Positions 51,365-58,392 of a stretch of 58,392 nt of DNA are shown piece after piece. The stretch lies in the NCBI GenBank assembly GCA_021732285.1, contig JAKFVH010000034.1, positions 1 to 58,392 of the forward strand, read 5' to 3'. The position numbers were made by a program, and so were the translations under genes. The notes under the pieces are model-generated. The model saw only the letters and a list, made by a program, of their open reading frames with translations, was not told where the DNA came from and ran no database searches. This DNA is from Reyranella sp. (GTDB taxonomy: Bacteria > Pseudomonadota > Alphaproteobacteria > Reyranellales > Reyranellaceae). Numbering within the stretch: position 1 is the stretch's first letter; each line of letters opens with the position of its first letter.

Positions 51365-51943
51365 CTACGGCGACTTCACGCCGCAATTGGCGCGGTCGAC
51401 GAACAGGTCGGTCTTGGGGCCGTAGACGAGCATGCCGACGCGCAGGCCGGCGCCGACGGCCGGCACCAGAACGTGCGTCTCCTCGACCAGCCTGCCCGAG
51501 TTGGTGAAGCGGCAGTTGAGCATCGGCACCACGGTGGCGGCGCTGTTGTTCTGCAGGTAGAGCACGACCTGCCAGCGCTTGCCGGGAACGGCGCTGAGCG
51601 TGGCGTCGCCGATATTGACGATCGGCACCGTGGGCCCGGCGGTGATCGGCACCGACGACAGCGGCACGATGCTCGGCCGCTGCGTCACCACGCCCTTGAC
51701 GTAGACCGCCTGACCCAGCGGATCGAAAGCGAGGTCCTGCGGCGTCGGCGGGCCGCTCTGCAGGCCGACATTGAGCGGCGTCCAGATCTGCCCGGTCTTG
51801 GGATCCTTGAATTCCGGCACCGGCTGGCTTGTCGGCATGTCGACGCTGCTGCGCGGCGTCTGTGCCGGCGCCGCCGTCGCCATCATCGTCAGCGCGGCGA
51901 GGCCGCCCAGGAAACCAAGAGTGCTGTGTCGAAGTCCGCGCAT
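51365..51943 (-). CDS. Secreted hypothetical protein (paralogue of the 40978 gene)
   Basis: 192 residues with a signal peptide (LGGLAALTMMATAAPAQ). Mature part: FKDPKTGQIWTPLNV, GVVTQRPSIVPLSSVPITAGP, PGKRWQVVLYLQNNSAA, CRFTNSGRLVEETH and TDLFVDRANCGV. These occur in the same order as in the 40978 protein, with two conserved Cys that could form a disulfide. Function unknown. It is probably periplasmic or surface-exposed. Confidence 0.78.
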   Translation of the reverse strand: MRGLRHSTLGFLGGLAALTMMATAAPAQTPRSSVDMPTSQPVPEFKDPKTGQIWTPLNVGLQSGPPTPQDLAFDPLGQAVYVKGVVTQRPSIVPLSSVPITAGPTVPIVNIGDATLSAVPGKRWQVVLYLQNNSAATVVPMLNCRFTNSGRLVEETHVLVPAVGAGLRVGMLVYGPKTDLFVDRANCGVKSP

Positions 51944-51967
51944 GGTCGCCCCCTTCCGCGACCTACT

Positions 51968-52777
51968 CTAGCCTCGCGCGGCCGACTGCGGGAAGAAGTT
52001 TGGATTGCGCCGGAGCTCGGCGCTGCGCAGTTCGACCGGCAGCGCCCTGAGCTGCATGAAGTACTGCAGCTGGCGCTGGGCGCTCGCTTCGTCGAGATCC
52101 TTGCGCGAGACTTGCAGGCAGGCTTCGAGCTCGCCGTTCATGGCATAGGCGAAGGCGAGGTTCTGGCGCACGCGACCGTCGGCGCCGCGGCTGCCGATCA
52201 GGGGCACGAGCTGGTTGATCGCCTCCTGCGGCTGGCCGGAGATCGCCAGCGACAGGCCGTAGTTGGAGCGCAGCGCCACGAAGTCGGGTGCGATCTCGAT
52301 GCCCTGGCGGTAGCGCGCCTGGGCCTCGGCGTGCCGCCCCATCATGTCGAGCATCACGCCGTAGGCGTTGAGCGTGCGGTAGTCGCGTGGATCGGCCTGT
52401 AGGGCCGCATCGAGCTGGCGCTCGGCGAGCTGCGCCTGGCCCATCGAGAGCATCGCCATGGCAAGGCCGCGCCGCGCCGTCTGCTCGCCGGCCCGCTTGT
52501 CGAGCACGTCACGGAACAGGGCGGCCGCCTCGTCGGGCTGGCCGAGCGTCAGATAGGACTGGCCGAGCCCGAGCTTGGCCTCGACGCCGTTGGGATTGGC
52601 CTGCAGGGCCCGTCCGTAGAGGGGAATGGCTGAATCGAAATCGCCGGATTTGCGCGCCTCGTCGGCCAGCTTGACCGTCGCAGTGTAGTCATCGCCCTTC
52701 GCCGCGGGATCGAGGTCGGTGCCGCAGGCCGCCAGGAAAAGCGCCAGGCCCGCGGTCAAGATCGGCGCCAGTTTCAT
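51968..52777 (-). CDS. tadD: TadD-like tetratricopeptide lipoprotein
   Basis: 269 residues. Lipobox LALFLAACGTD, then five or more TPR-like helical pairs (SGDFDSAIPLYGRALQANPN, GQPDEAAALFRDVL, AQLAERQLDAALQADPR, GRHAEAQARYRQGIEIAPD). This matches TadD pilotin-type lipoproteins of Tad systems. ATG 52777 was chosen so that the lipobox falls near residue 18. The 132-bp gap to the TadE gene (52778-52909) shows no gene or clear hairpin. Confidence 0.82.
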   Translation of the reverse strand: MKLAPILTAGLALFLAACGTDLDPAAKGDDYTATVKLADEARKSGDFDSAIPLYGRALQANPNGVEAKLGLGQSYLTLGQPDEAAALFRDVLDKRAGEQTARRGLAMAMLSMGQAQLAERQLDAALQADPRDYRTLNAYGVMLDMMGRHAEAQARYRQGIEIAPDFVALRSNYGLSLAISGQPQEAINQLVPLIGSRGADGRVRQNLAFAYAMNGELEACLQVSRKDLDEASAQRQLQYFMQLRALPVELRSAELRRNPNFFPQSAARG

Positions 52778-52909
52778 TCCAACCCCAGATGCGTCCCGCC
52801 GCCGCGGGATCGGTTTCCTTCCTGAGGATAACAAACTATGGGGTCTAGTCGCAACAAAAGCCCTAAGTCTTGCGGCTAAAGCGCTGTTTTTTCTGCACGA
52901 AGAGCGAAC

Positions 52910-53320
52910 TCAGGAATAGCGGACAGCCTTGGCGGTCGCCCGCAGGTTCTGGGCGCCGATGCCGAGGTAGCCGACGGCAAAGCCGAACATGTATTTGGCG
53001 GTTATAGTGGTGCAGGTGACGGCGCTGTTGGAGTTGCAGTTCGCCGTATCGGCATAGGTGACGGTGACGCTCGGGCCCATGCCGCCCGGCATCTTGCTCT
53101 TGAGCAGCACCGTGACATTGCTCTCCGCCGTCGTCGGATTGAGCATGTAGTAGCGTGCCGCCTCCTCGGTCGCGTACTCCAGCCCCTGTCGGACATAGAA
53201 CAGCCGCCCGACGTCGAGGCCGCCCACGAACAGGATCAACATCAGCGGCAGGATCACGGCGAATTCGAGGACCGCCCCGCCGCGCCGGTCACCGGCCAAT
53301 CGCGTCATTAAACTGGTCAT
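52910..53320 (-). CDS. tadE: TadE-like pilus assembly protein
   Basis: 136 residues. The TadE-like N-terminus RRGGAVLEFAVILPLMLILF contains the Glu of the pseudopilin processing region and one transmembrane helix. YVRQGLEYATEEAARY follows, then a Cys-containing secreted part. It assembles with the Tad pilus at the inner membrane. It starts 1 bp after the stop of the 53322 gene. Confidence 0.85.
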   Translation of the reverse strand: MTSLMTRLAGDRRGGAVLEFAVILPLMLILFVGGLDVGRLFYVRQGLEYATEEAARYYMLNPTTAESNVTVLLKSKMPGGMGPSVTVTYADTANCNSNSAVTCTTITAKYMFGFAVGYLGIGAQNLRATAKAVRYS

Positions 53321-53321
53321 G

Positions 53322-53804
53322 TCAGGGTGACACCACCACCATCATGGTCACCGATGCCGACAGACTGGTCGGTGGAGTCCAGCTCCCCAATTTGCCGAAA
53401 TCGAGCTTCGCGGTCGTCAGCACCGAATCGAAGGTCTTGTTCACGTTGACTCTGACATAGCGCCTGATCGTCGCGCCTCCACTGCAGGTCGTCGTGCAAA
53501 GGACTTCCGTGCCGGACACGCACTCGCAGAACAACGAGCTGGTGGCGGTGACACCGACAAGGCCAGTCGCCGTCTGCGCCGTGCTATTGATGTTGGCCTG
53601 TTCAGTCGGGGCAAGGACGCCGTACTGCGCCCCTGCCCGAGCGCCCTGCAGCATCGCCGACTTCTCCATGCTGTATTTGCCGAGATCGAGCAGGCCCAGC
53701 GTCAACACAACGAAGATCGGCAGGGCCAACGCGAATTCGATGACCAGGTTGCCCGAGCGGTCGGCTGTCAGACGCCGCCGACCTGAAGGTTTCTGGCTGC
53801 GCAT
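53322..53804 (-). CDS. TadE/TadF-like pilus assembly protein
   Basis: 160 residues. RSGNLVIEFALALPIFVVLT opens the TadE-like transmembrane segment, then KYSMEKSAMLQGARAGAQYG. The secreted half has four Cys in a short stretch (FCECVSG, CTTTCSGG), which suggests disulfides. It is paired with the 52910 gene; the two correspond to TadE and TadF of canonical loci. Confidence 0.83.
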   Translation of the reverse strand: MRSQKPSGRRRLTADRSGNLVIEFALALPIFVVLTLGLLDLGKYSMEKSAMLQGARAGAQYGVLAPTEQANINSTAQTATGLVGVTATSSLFCECVSGTEVLCTTTCSGGATIRRYVRVNVNKTFDSVLTTAKLDFGKLGSWTPPTSLSASVTMMVVVSP

Positions 53805-53813
53805 GGCCGCCCC

Positions 53814-55295
53814 CTATTCGAGGACCTTGCCCCTGGTGGTGGTGACGGGGGTGCTCACGACCTGGGTCGTCGTCGTTGTCGTGATGATGCCCGGCGGCGT
53901 GACACCGATCGATGCGCAGCCGGCCACATAGTTGTTGTTGTACGACGAGAACTTGATGTAGCGGCCGATCCACACCGTGCAGCCATTGGTGGTCGAGCCC
54001 GAATTGTTGATGCTGGCAATGTCGATGCGGTTGTTGGGGAAATAGATCGCACCGGTCAGCGTCACGGTATTGAGCGAGCTGATGGTGAAGATCTTCGAGG
54101 TCGACGACATGGTGCCGGTCGTCGCCCGGCGGTCCTGGTAGAACAGCACACCGGCATAGAGTGGCGGTGACGTCTGCCTGGCCGACGACGCGTTGAGCGA
54201 GATGTTGTTGTCGGACGAGATCTTGACGCCGCCGATGTCGGAGTTGTTGCCGGTCGTCTGGGTCAGCACGATGGCGACGCCGTTGTTGGTCGTGCAGGTC
54301 GGGCAGGTGACGTTGTTCACGCTCGAGATATAGAGGTCGCCGTTGGCGACGTAGTAGATGCCGGGCGTGAAGTAGACGTTGTTGATGCTCGATATCGACA
54401 TGCCGCCGCAGTACGTGCCCGGCGACACCGTGAGCGAGCTCATGCTCGACTTGTTGAAGTTGGTGTAGCTGCAGGTCCCCGGCGACGGCGTTGCCAAGCT
54501 GGCATAGGGGTCGACGATCGAGGTCGCCTGGCTCGTTTGGGCGGTGTTGGTCAGATAGATGTGATTGTACGACGTGTAGGTGAAGCTGCCGCGCGTGTAG
54601 ACCGACTTCATCGTCGCGTTGTTGAAGTTGGCCATATACACCGACGCCGTCGACGAGGTCGTACCGGTCGACGTGCCGTTCGAGTAGATCATGCAGTCGG
54701 ACGTGAAATTGTTGAACGAGGTGAAGCTCACCCCCTGCTCGGCCGCCGTGGTCAGCGCCACCAGGCAGCCATCGGCACTCGAGGTGCTGGTGGTCGTGGT
54801 CACGGTCTGGTTCTGGTTCGTCGTGCTGGTCGTCGACGCCGCCACCGAGCGCGACGTCATGTTGAAGGCGTTGCCGAGCGTACTGCTCAGCACTGCGGCC
54901 AGGCTGTACTTGTTGTTGTTCTTTGTGATGGTCACCTGAACGGCGCTGCTGTCCCCAGTGTACGCGCCCGACGTCGGCGGGCTGACTGCCGTCACGGTCA
55001 CGCCGTTGACGCCGTCCTGGAAGCCGTTGCGCTGCGCCTCGTAGCGCGCGGTTGCGATGGGGGTGGTACCACCGTTCATCTTGTCGACCGTACCGGCGAG
55101 TGCAGCGGCATCGGCCGCGCCCTGCATCTGGCGCTTGGTGCGGTAGAGCTGACCGGTCTCGACTCCGACGGCGACGGTGCCAGCGACGACCGGGAGAGCG
55201 ACGAAGAAGGCGAGGACGGAACCCCGCTCGTCCTTGAGAAGACGCTGCCACATCAGGCGCACTGAGCGGAAAGCGCGCGAAGCCCCTCGCATCAT
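53814..55295 (-). CDS. tadG: TadG-like pilus protein with repetitive Asn/Ser-rich C-terminus
   Basis: About 493 residues. The N-terminal part (DERGSVLAFFVALPVVAGTV, then TGQLYRTKRQMQGAADAAAL) is the TadE/TadG-like region. The rest is very rich in Ser, Thr and Asn. It contains about ten copies of a short motif such as FTSFNN, YTSYNH, ISSINN, ISSVNN, ISSDNN, ISSLN, IASINN and FSSYNN, spaced roughly 20-40 residues apart, a pattern expected of a beta-solenoid. ATG 55295 has GAGGAGAG 6 nt upstream. It is probably the adhesive or tip-side component (inference). Confidence 0.8.
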   Translation of the reverse strand: MMRGASRAFRSVRLMWQRLLKDERGSVLAFFVALPVVAGTVAVGVETGQLYRTKRQMQGAADAAALAGTVDKMNGGTTPIATARYEAQRNGFQDGVNGVTVTAVSPPTSGAYTGDSSAVQVTITKNNNKYSLAAVLSSTLGNAFNMTSRSVAASTTSTTNQNQTVTTTTSTSSADGCLVALTTAAEQGVSFTSFNNFTSDCMIYSNGTSTGTTSSTASVYMANFNNATMKSVYTRGSFTYTSYNHIYLTNTAQTSQATSIVDPYASLATPSPGTCSYTNFNKSSMSSLTVSPGTYCGGMSISSINNVYFTPGIYYVANGDLYISSVNNVTCPTCTTNNGVAIVLTQTTGNNSDIGGVKISSDNNISLNASSARQTSPPLYAGVLFYQDRRATTGTMSSTSKIFTISSLNTVTLTGAIYFPNNRIDIASINNSGSTTNGCTVWIGRYIKFSSYNNNYVAGCASIGVTPPGIITTTTTTQVVSTPVTTTRGKVLE

Positions 55296-55391
55296 GGTTC
55301 TCTCCTCAATCAATGGGTGCTCTTGGGGAGCACAAAATAAATTCAACTAAACTCTGAGAAATATGTCATAAGTATTAGTAATTGATACAAA

Positions 55392-56339
55392 TCATGTCAA
55401 GGCGACCATGGACATAATGGCCGGCGCGATCAGCACCGTGATGAGCGTCGGCAGGATGAAGACCATCAGCGGCACGGTCATCAGGGCGGGCATGCGCGCG
55501 CCCTTCTCCTCGGCCTTGGAGGCGCGGGTCTGGCGGAACTCCTGGGACAGGATGCGGAGCGAATTGGCGAGCGGCGTACCGTATTTTTCAGTCTGACGGA
55601 GAGCATTCACCAGGGCGGCAACTGCGGGCGAATCGGAGCGTTCGGCCATGTTCTCCAGCGCCTGCTGGCGGTCCGGCAGGTAGGTGAGCTCGATCGCCGT
55701 CAGCTCGAACTCGGCGGCGAGCTCGGGCATCGAGCTCTGCATTTCCCTCGAGACCCGGCGGAACGCCGCGTCGATCGAGAGGCCGGCCTCGACGCAGATG
55801 GTCAGCAAGTCGAGCCCCTCGGGCAGGACATAGTTCAGGACCTCGCGGCGGCGCGAGGTGACGTTCTTGAGATAGACCTCGGGCATGATGAAGCCCGACA
55901 GCACGGCGCCGATGCAGACCACCAGGCTCATGTCCTCCGACACGCCGAGCAGGCCGGACGAGGTCAGCAGGATCATCAAGAAGCCCAGCGCCAGCGGCAG
56001 GGCGAGCTTGATGAAGACATAGACGACGGAGGCATCGCGCGACAGGAAACCGGCGCGACGCAGCTTGCGTGTCGTCTGGTCGGCCGCCGAGCCGCGCAGC
56101 AGGTTCAGCCGGTCGGCGATCTGGCGCATGAGGCCAAGCGACGTCTCCTTGGTTGACGCCGCCCTGGTTGCGGCAGCGCCCTGCTCGCTGCGCGTCTTCA
56201 TGCGCCGGGTGCGCAGCGCCCTGAGGCGTGCCTCGATCGGCGGTTCCCAGGTGATCGCCAGCCACGTCGCCCAGAAGGCGACGAAGGTCGCGGCCGCCAC
56301 CATGACCACAAAGCTCTTCTCGGTGCTGGCGAGGTCCAT
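55392..56339 (-). CDS. tadC: Tad pilus inner-membrane protein TadC (type II secretion F family)
   Basis: 315 residues. The T2SS-F domain spans the C-terminal two thirds: PEGLDLLTICVEAGLSIDAA, FRRVSREMQSSMPELAAEFE, then TEKYGTPLANSLRILSQEF and KAEEKGARMPALMTVPLMVF. N-terminal and C-terminal helices are hydrophobic. TadB and TadC together form the inner-membrane platform. It is 6 bp downstream of tadB. The AT-rich 96-bp gap on its 3' side (55296-55391) may hold a promoter for the 55295 gene. Confidence 0.92.
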   Translation of the reverse strand: MDLASTEKSFVVMVAAATFVAFWATWLAITWEPPIEARLRALRTRRMKTRSEQGAAATRAASTKETSLGLMRQIADRLNLLRGSAADQTTRKLRRAGFLSRDASVVYVFIKLALPLALGFLMILLTSSGLLGVSEDMSLVVCIGAVLSGFIMPEVYLKNVTSRRREVLNYVLPEGLDLLTICVEAGLSIDAAFRRVSREMQSSMPELAAEFELTAIELTYLPDRQQALENMAERSDSPAVAALVNALRQTEKYGTPLANSLRILSQEFRQTRASKAEEKGARMPALMTVPLMVFILPTLITVLIAPAIMSMVALT

Positions 56340-56345
56340 GGCCGT

Positions 56346-57344
56346 CTACACCTTGATGGTCGCAATCTTGTTCATGACGAAGATGCCGATGCCCATGCTG
56401 CAAGCAGCGGCGGCAGCGACCATCTGGCCAGCCTCCGTCGTGAACAGCGGGCCGATATAGCCGGGCGATATCAGGAACAGGCCGCCGCCGACCAGGAACG
56501 GCAGGCCGGCCATGATCAACATGGTGGTGCGCGCCTCCGCGGTGAAGGCGCGGATCTTCAGGCGCAGCTGCTGGCGGGCGCGCAGCAGCGCGCTCAAGTT
56601 GGCCAGCGTCTCGGCGAGGTTGCCGCCGGTGTCGCGCTGGATCGACATGGCGACGATCAGGAAGTTGAACTCGTCGGTCTGCACGGTCTTGGCGGCGCGC
56701 CACAGGGCGGCCTCGATCGGCGTGCCGAGCTGCGTCTCCTGCTGGACGCGCTGGAAGATGCCGCCGACCGGATCCTTGATGTCGCGCGCCACGTTGCCGA
56801 TCGCCTCCTGGACCGGCAGGCCGGCGCGCAGCGCGCGCACGACGAGGTCGACCGCCTCGGGGAACAGAAGATTGAATTGCCGGCCGCGCTTCTTGGCCCG
56901 CCAGCCGACCCACATGTTGGGCAGGCCGATGCCGAGCAGCAACGAGCCGCCGAGCGCCATGCCCGGCGCCAGATCGAGCACCAGGTAGAGCACGAAGGCC
57001 ACGGCGACGGCGATCGAGATGGAGATGAAGGCGTAGTCGCCCAGCGTCATGTTGGTGCCCGACGTCGCCAGTTTCTGGCGGATCGAGCTGGCGTTGGGGA
57101 ACCAGCGCCACAGCAGGCGGTCGAGCGTCGGCAGCTTGCCCTGCCGCTCGACGCGCCTGAGCGTCGCCATCTGCAACGAGCGCGAGCCGGTCAGCGCGCG
57201 GGTCTCGATGTCCTCCAGCCTGTCGCGCAGGCGGCGCTCGGCGAAGAAGCCGCCGAACACGACGCAAAGGGCGAGGAAGGTCAGGCCGGCGCCGATGGCG
57301 ACGAAGATCGTCACCGTTCCCAGGTCGAGGCCGGCACCGTTCAT
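56346..57344 (-). CDS. tadB: Tad pilus inner-membrane protein TadB (type II secretion F family)
   Basis: 332 residues. The N-terminal helix (FVAIGAGLTFLALCVVFGGF), an RLRDRLEDIETRAL linker, and a T2SS-F domain (LFPEAVDLVVRALRAGLPVQ, ETQLGTPIEAALWRAAKTV, NFLIVAMSIQRDTGGNLAET) end in two helices. The gene start overlaps the tadA stop by 4 bp. Confidence 0.92.
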   Translation of the reverse strand: MNGAGLDLGTVTIFVAIGAGLTFLALCVVFGGFFAERRLRDRLEDIETRALTGSRSLQMATLRRVERQGKLPTLDRLLWRWFPNASSIRQKLATSGTNMTLGDYAFISISIAVAVAFVLYLVLDLAPGMALGGSLLLGIGLPNMWVGWRAKKRGRQFNLLFPEAVDLVVRALRAGLPVQEAIGNVARDIKDPVGGIFQRVQQETQLGTPIEAALWRAAKTVQTDEFNFLIVAMSIQRDTGGNLAETLANLSALLRARQQLRLKIRAFTAEARTTMLIMAGLPFLVGGGLFLISPGYIGPLFTTEAGQMVAAAAACSMGIGIFVMNKIATIKV

Positions 57345-58392
57345 CCCATCGCCTCCATCAGCACCTTGTCGAGACCGTAATAAGCCGCGCGCGACAGGAA
57401 GTGCGGGCGGAGCCCCGAGCTCTTGAAGGCGCCGGCGAGCTTGCCGTCGTGGGTCTCGCCCTTGAACTCGTAGGTGAACAGGTCCTGGGTGATGACGACC
57501 TCGCCTTCCATGCCCATCACCTCGGTGATGTGCGTGATGCGGCGCACGCCGTCGCGCATGCGGCTGATCTGCACGATCATCTGCAGCGATCCCGCGATCT
57601 GGCTGCGGATCGCCTTGGGCGGCAGGCTGGCCACGCCCATGGTCACCATGTTCTCGAGCCGCGTCAGGGCCTCGCGCGGGCGGTTGGAGTGCAGCGTGCC
57701 CATCGAGCCGTCGTGGCCGGTGTTCATGGCCTGCAGGAGGTCGATCGCTTCCGGTCCACGGACCTCGCCCAGGATGATGCGGTCGGGCCGCATGCGCAGC
57801 GCGTTCTTCACGAGGTCGCGCATGTTGACCTCGCCGTTGCCTTCGAGGTTGGGCGGCCGCGTCTCGAGCCGCACGACGTGTGGCTGCTGCATGCGCAGTT
57901 CGGCCGCGTCCTCGATGGTGACCACGCGCTCACCGTTGTCGATCATGCCGGAAAGCGCGTTCAAGAGCGTGGTCTTGCCCGAGCCGGTGCCGCCCGACAC
58001 CACCAGGTTCAGCCGGCAGCGCGAGGCGATGCGCAGCACCGTCGCCATGGCGGCCGAGATGTTGCCCTGGTGGACCATCTGGTCGAAGCCGATCTGGCGC
58101 TTGCCGAACTTGCGGATCGACACCGAGGCGCCGTCGATGGCGAGCGGCGGGATGATGATGTTGACGCGGCTGCCGTCGGCCAGGCGGGCGTCGCAGATCG
58201 GACTCGATTCGTCGACGCGCCGGCCGATGCGGCTGACGATGCGGTTGCAGATGTTGAGCAGATGGGCGTTGTCCTCGAAGGTCACCGAGGTCAGGTCGAG
58301 CTTGCCGGCGCGCTCGACGTAGATCTGCTTGGGCCCGTTGATCATGATGTCGGTGATGGCCTCGTCCTCGAGCAACGGCTCGAGCGGGCCCA
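57341..58392 (-). CDS. tadA: Tad pilus secretion ATPase TadA/CpaF (5' end beyond the window)
   Basis: The visible 350 residues read into the right edge and lack the true start. Motifs: N-terminal ITDIMINGPKQIYVERAG, RIGRRVDESSPICDARLADG, Walker A VSGGTGSGKTTLLNALSG, Asp box IEDAAELRM, Walker B-like DRIILGEVRGPEAIDLLQAM, and the His motif NTGHDGSMGTLHSN. This hexameric ATPase powers Tad pilus assembly. It forms one unit with tadB and tadC. Confidence 0.95.
   Translation of the reverse strand, partial: GPLEPLLEDEAITDIMINGPKQIYVERAGKLDLTSVTFEDNAHLLNICNRIVSRIGRRVDESSPICDARLADGSRVNIIIPPLAIDGASVSIRKFGKRQIGFDQMVHQGNISAAMATVLRIASRCRLNLVVSGGTGSGKTTLLNALSGMIDNGERVVTIEDAAELRMQQPHVVRLETRPPNLEGNGEVNMRDLVKNALRMRPDRIILGEVRGPEAIDLLQAMNTGHDGSMGTLHSNRPREALTRLENMVTMGVASLPPKAIRSQIAGSLQMIVQISRMRDGVRRITHITEVMGMEGEVVITQDLFTYEFKGETHDGKLAGAFKSSGLRPHFLSRAAYYGLDKVLMEAMG

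Noticed and set aside
53602..55251. 549-codon minus-strand ORF in another frame of the TadG-like gene
   Set aside because: His/Gln/Arg-rich shadow frame. The 53814-55295 frame has the TadG-type N-terminus and a ribosome site.

Overview
The window is GC-rich, almost fully coding DNA from an alphaproteobacterium. The main evidence is a PhyR-NepR-EcfG general stress response (GSR) locus, which is specific to that class. A Tad pilus locus, EgtB/EgtD, a DUF2161 protein and REP-type palindromes found in Hyphomicrobiales/Rhodospirillales-like genomes agree with this. The genus cannot be fixed from the sequence alone. I found no rRNA, tRNA, CRISPR array, IS transposase or phage gene.

Region 1 (1-27036) is a large exopolysaccharide/O-polysaccharide biosynthesis region. 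After a partial secreted GPLQGA-repeat protein at the left edge come a two-gene glycosyltransferase (GT) pair (1280-3639, minus) and a plus-strand modification operon: GT2, PIG-L deacetylase, methyltransferase, FemAB-like acyltransferase (3742-7891). A long tightly coupled minus-strand run (25968 down to 7885) holds a hypothetical membrane-anchored protein, an O-antigen ligase/polymerase-like protein, a polyprenyl-phosphate sugar-1-phosphate transferase, an asparagine-synthase-like amidotransferase, six GT4-type transferases plus a further GT-B-type protein, a Wzm/Wzt ABC exporter, a methyltransferase and a second polymerase-like membrane protein. Its last gene is a membrane-protein pseudogene carrying a MITE-like insertion. 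A transglutaminase-like gene (26089) lies at its upstream end.

Region 2 (27082-34379) is a mixed housekeeping/accessory stretch: SAM methyltransferase, DUF2161 nuclease-like protein, single-domain response regulator, enolase-superfamily enzyme, a serine-protease-like protein that has lost its catalytic His, a YcaQ DNA glycosylase and an amidohydrolase.

Region 3 (34380-50500) is a general stress response island. It contains phyR with two sensor kinases in one operon, two ECF sigma factors, nepR, and many small stress-type genes (CsbD x2, DUF1328, glycine zipper, tiny membrane peptides). It also holds egtB-egtD for ergothioneine and a divergent ATP-grasp-like gene. By eye I found eleven copies of an EcfG-type promoter (G[G/C]AAC - N16/17 - CGTT). 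Nine lie 21-57 nt upstream of a correctly oriented start codon. Two drive no gene but precede structured, probably non-coding transcripts (34442-34540 plus; 50327-50462 minus). The first folds by eye into two nested stems with C-rich loops and a GNRA-capped 3' hairpin, and is the most interesting object in the window.

Region 4 (50537-58392) has an SDR oxidoreductase, a secreted paralogue of the 40978 gene, and a Tad pilus operon read leftward (TadA partial, TadB, TadC, a TadG-like protein with a repetitive Asn/Ser-rich C-terminus, two TadE-like pseudopilins, a TPR lipoprotein).
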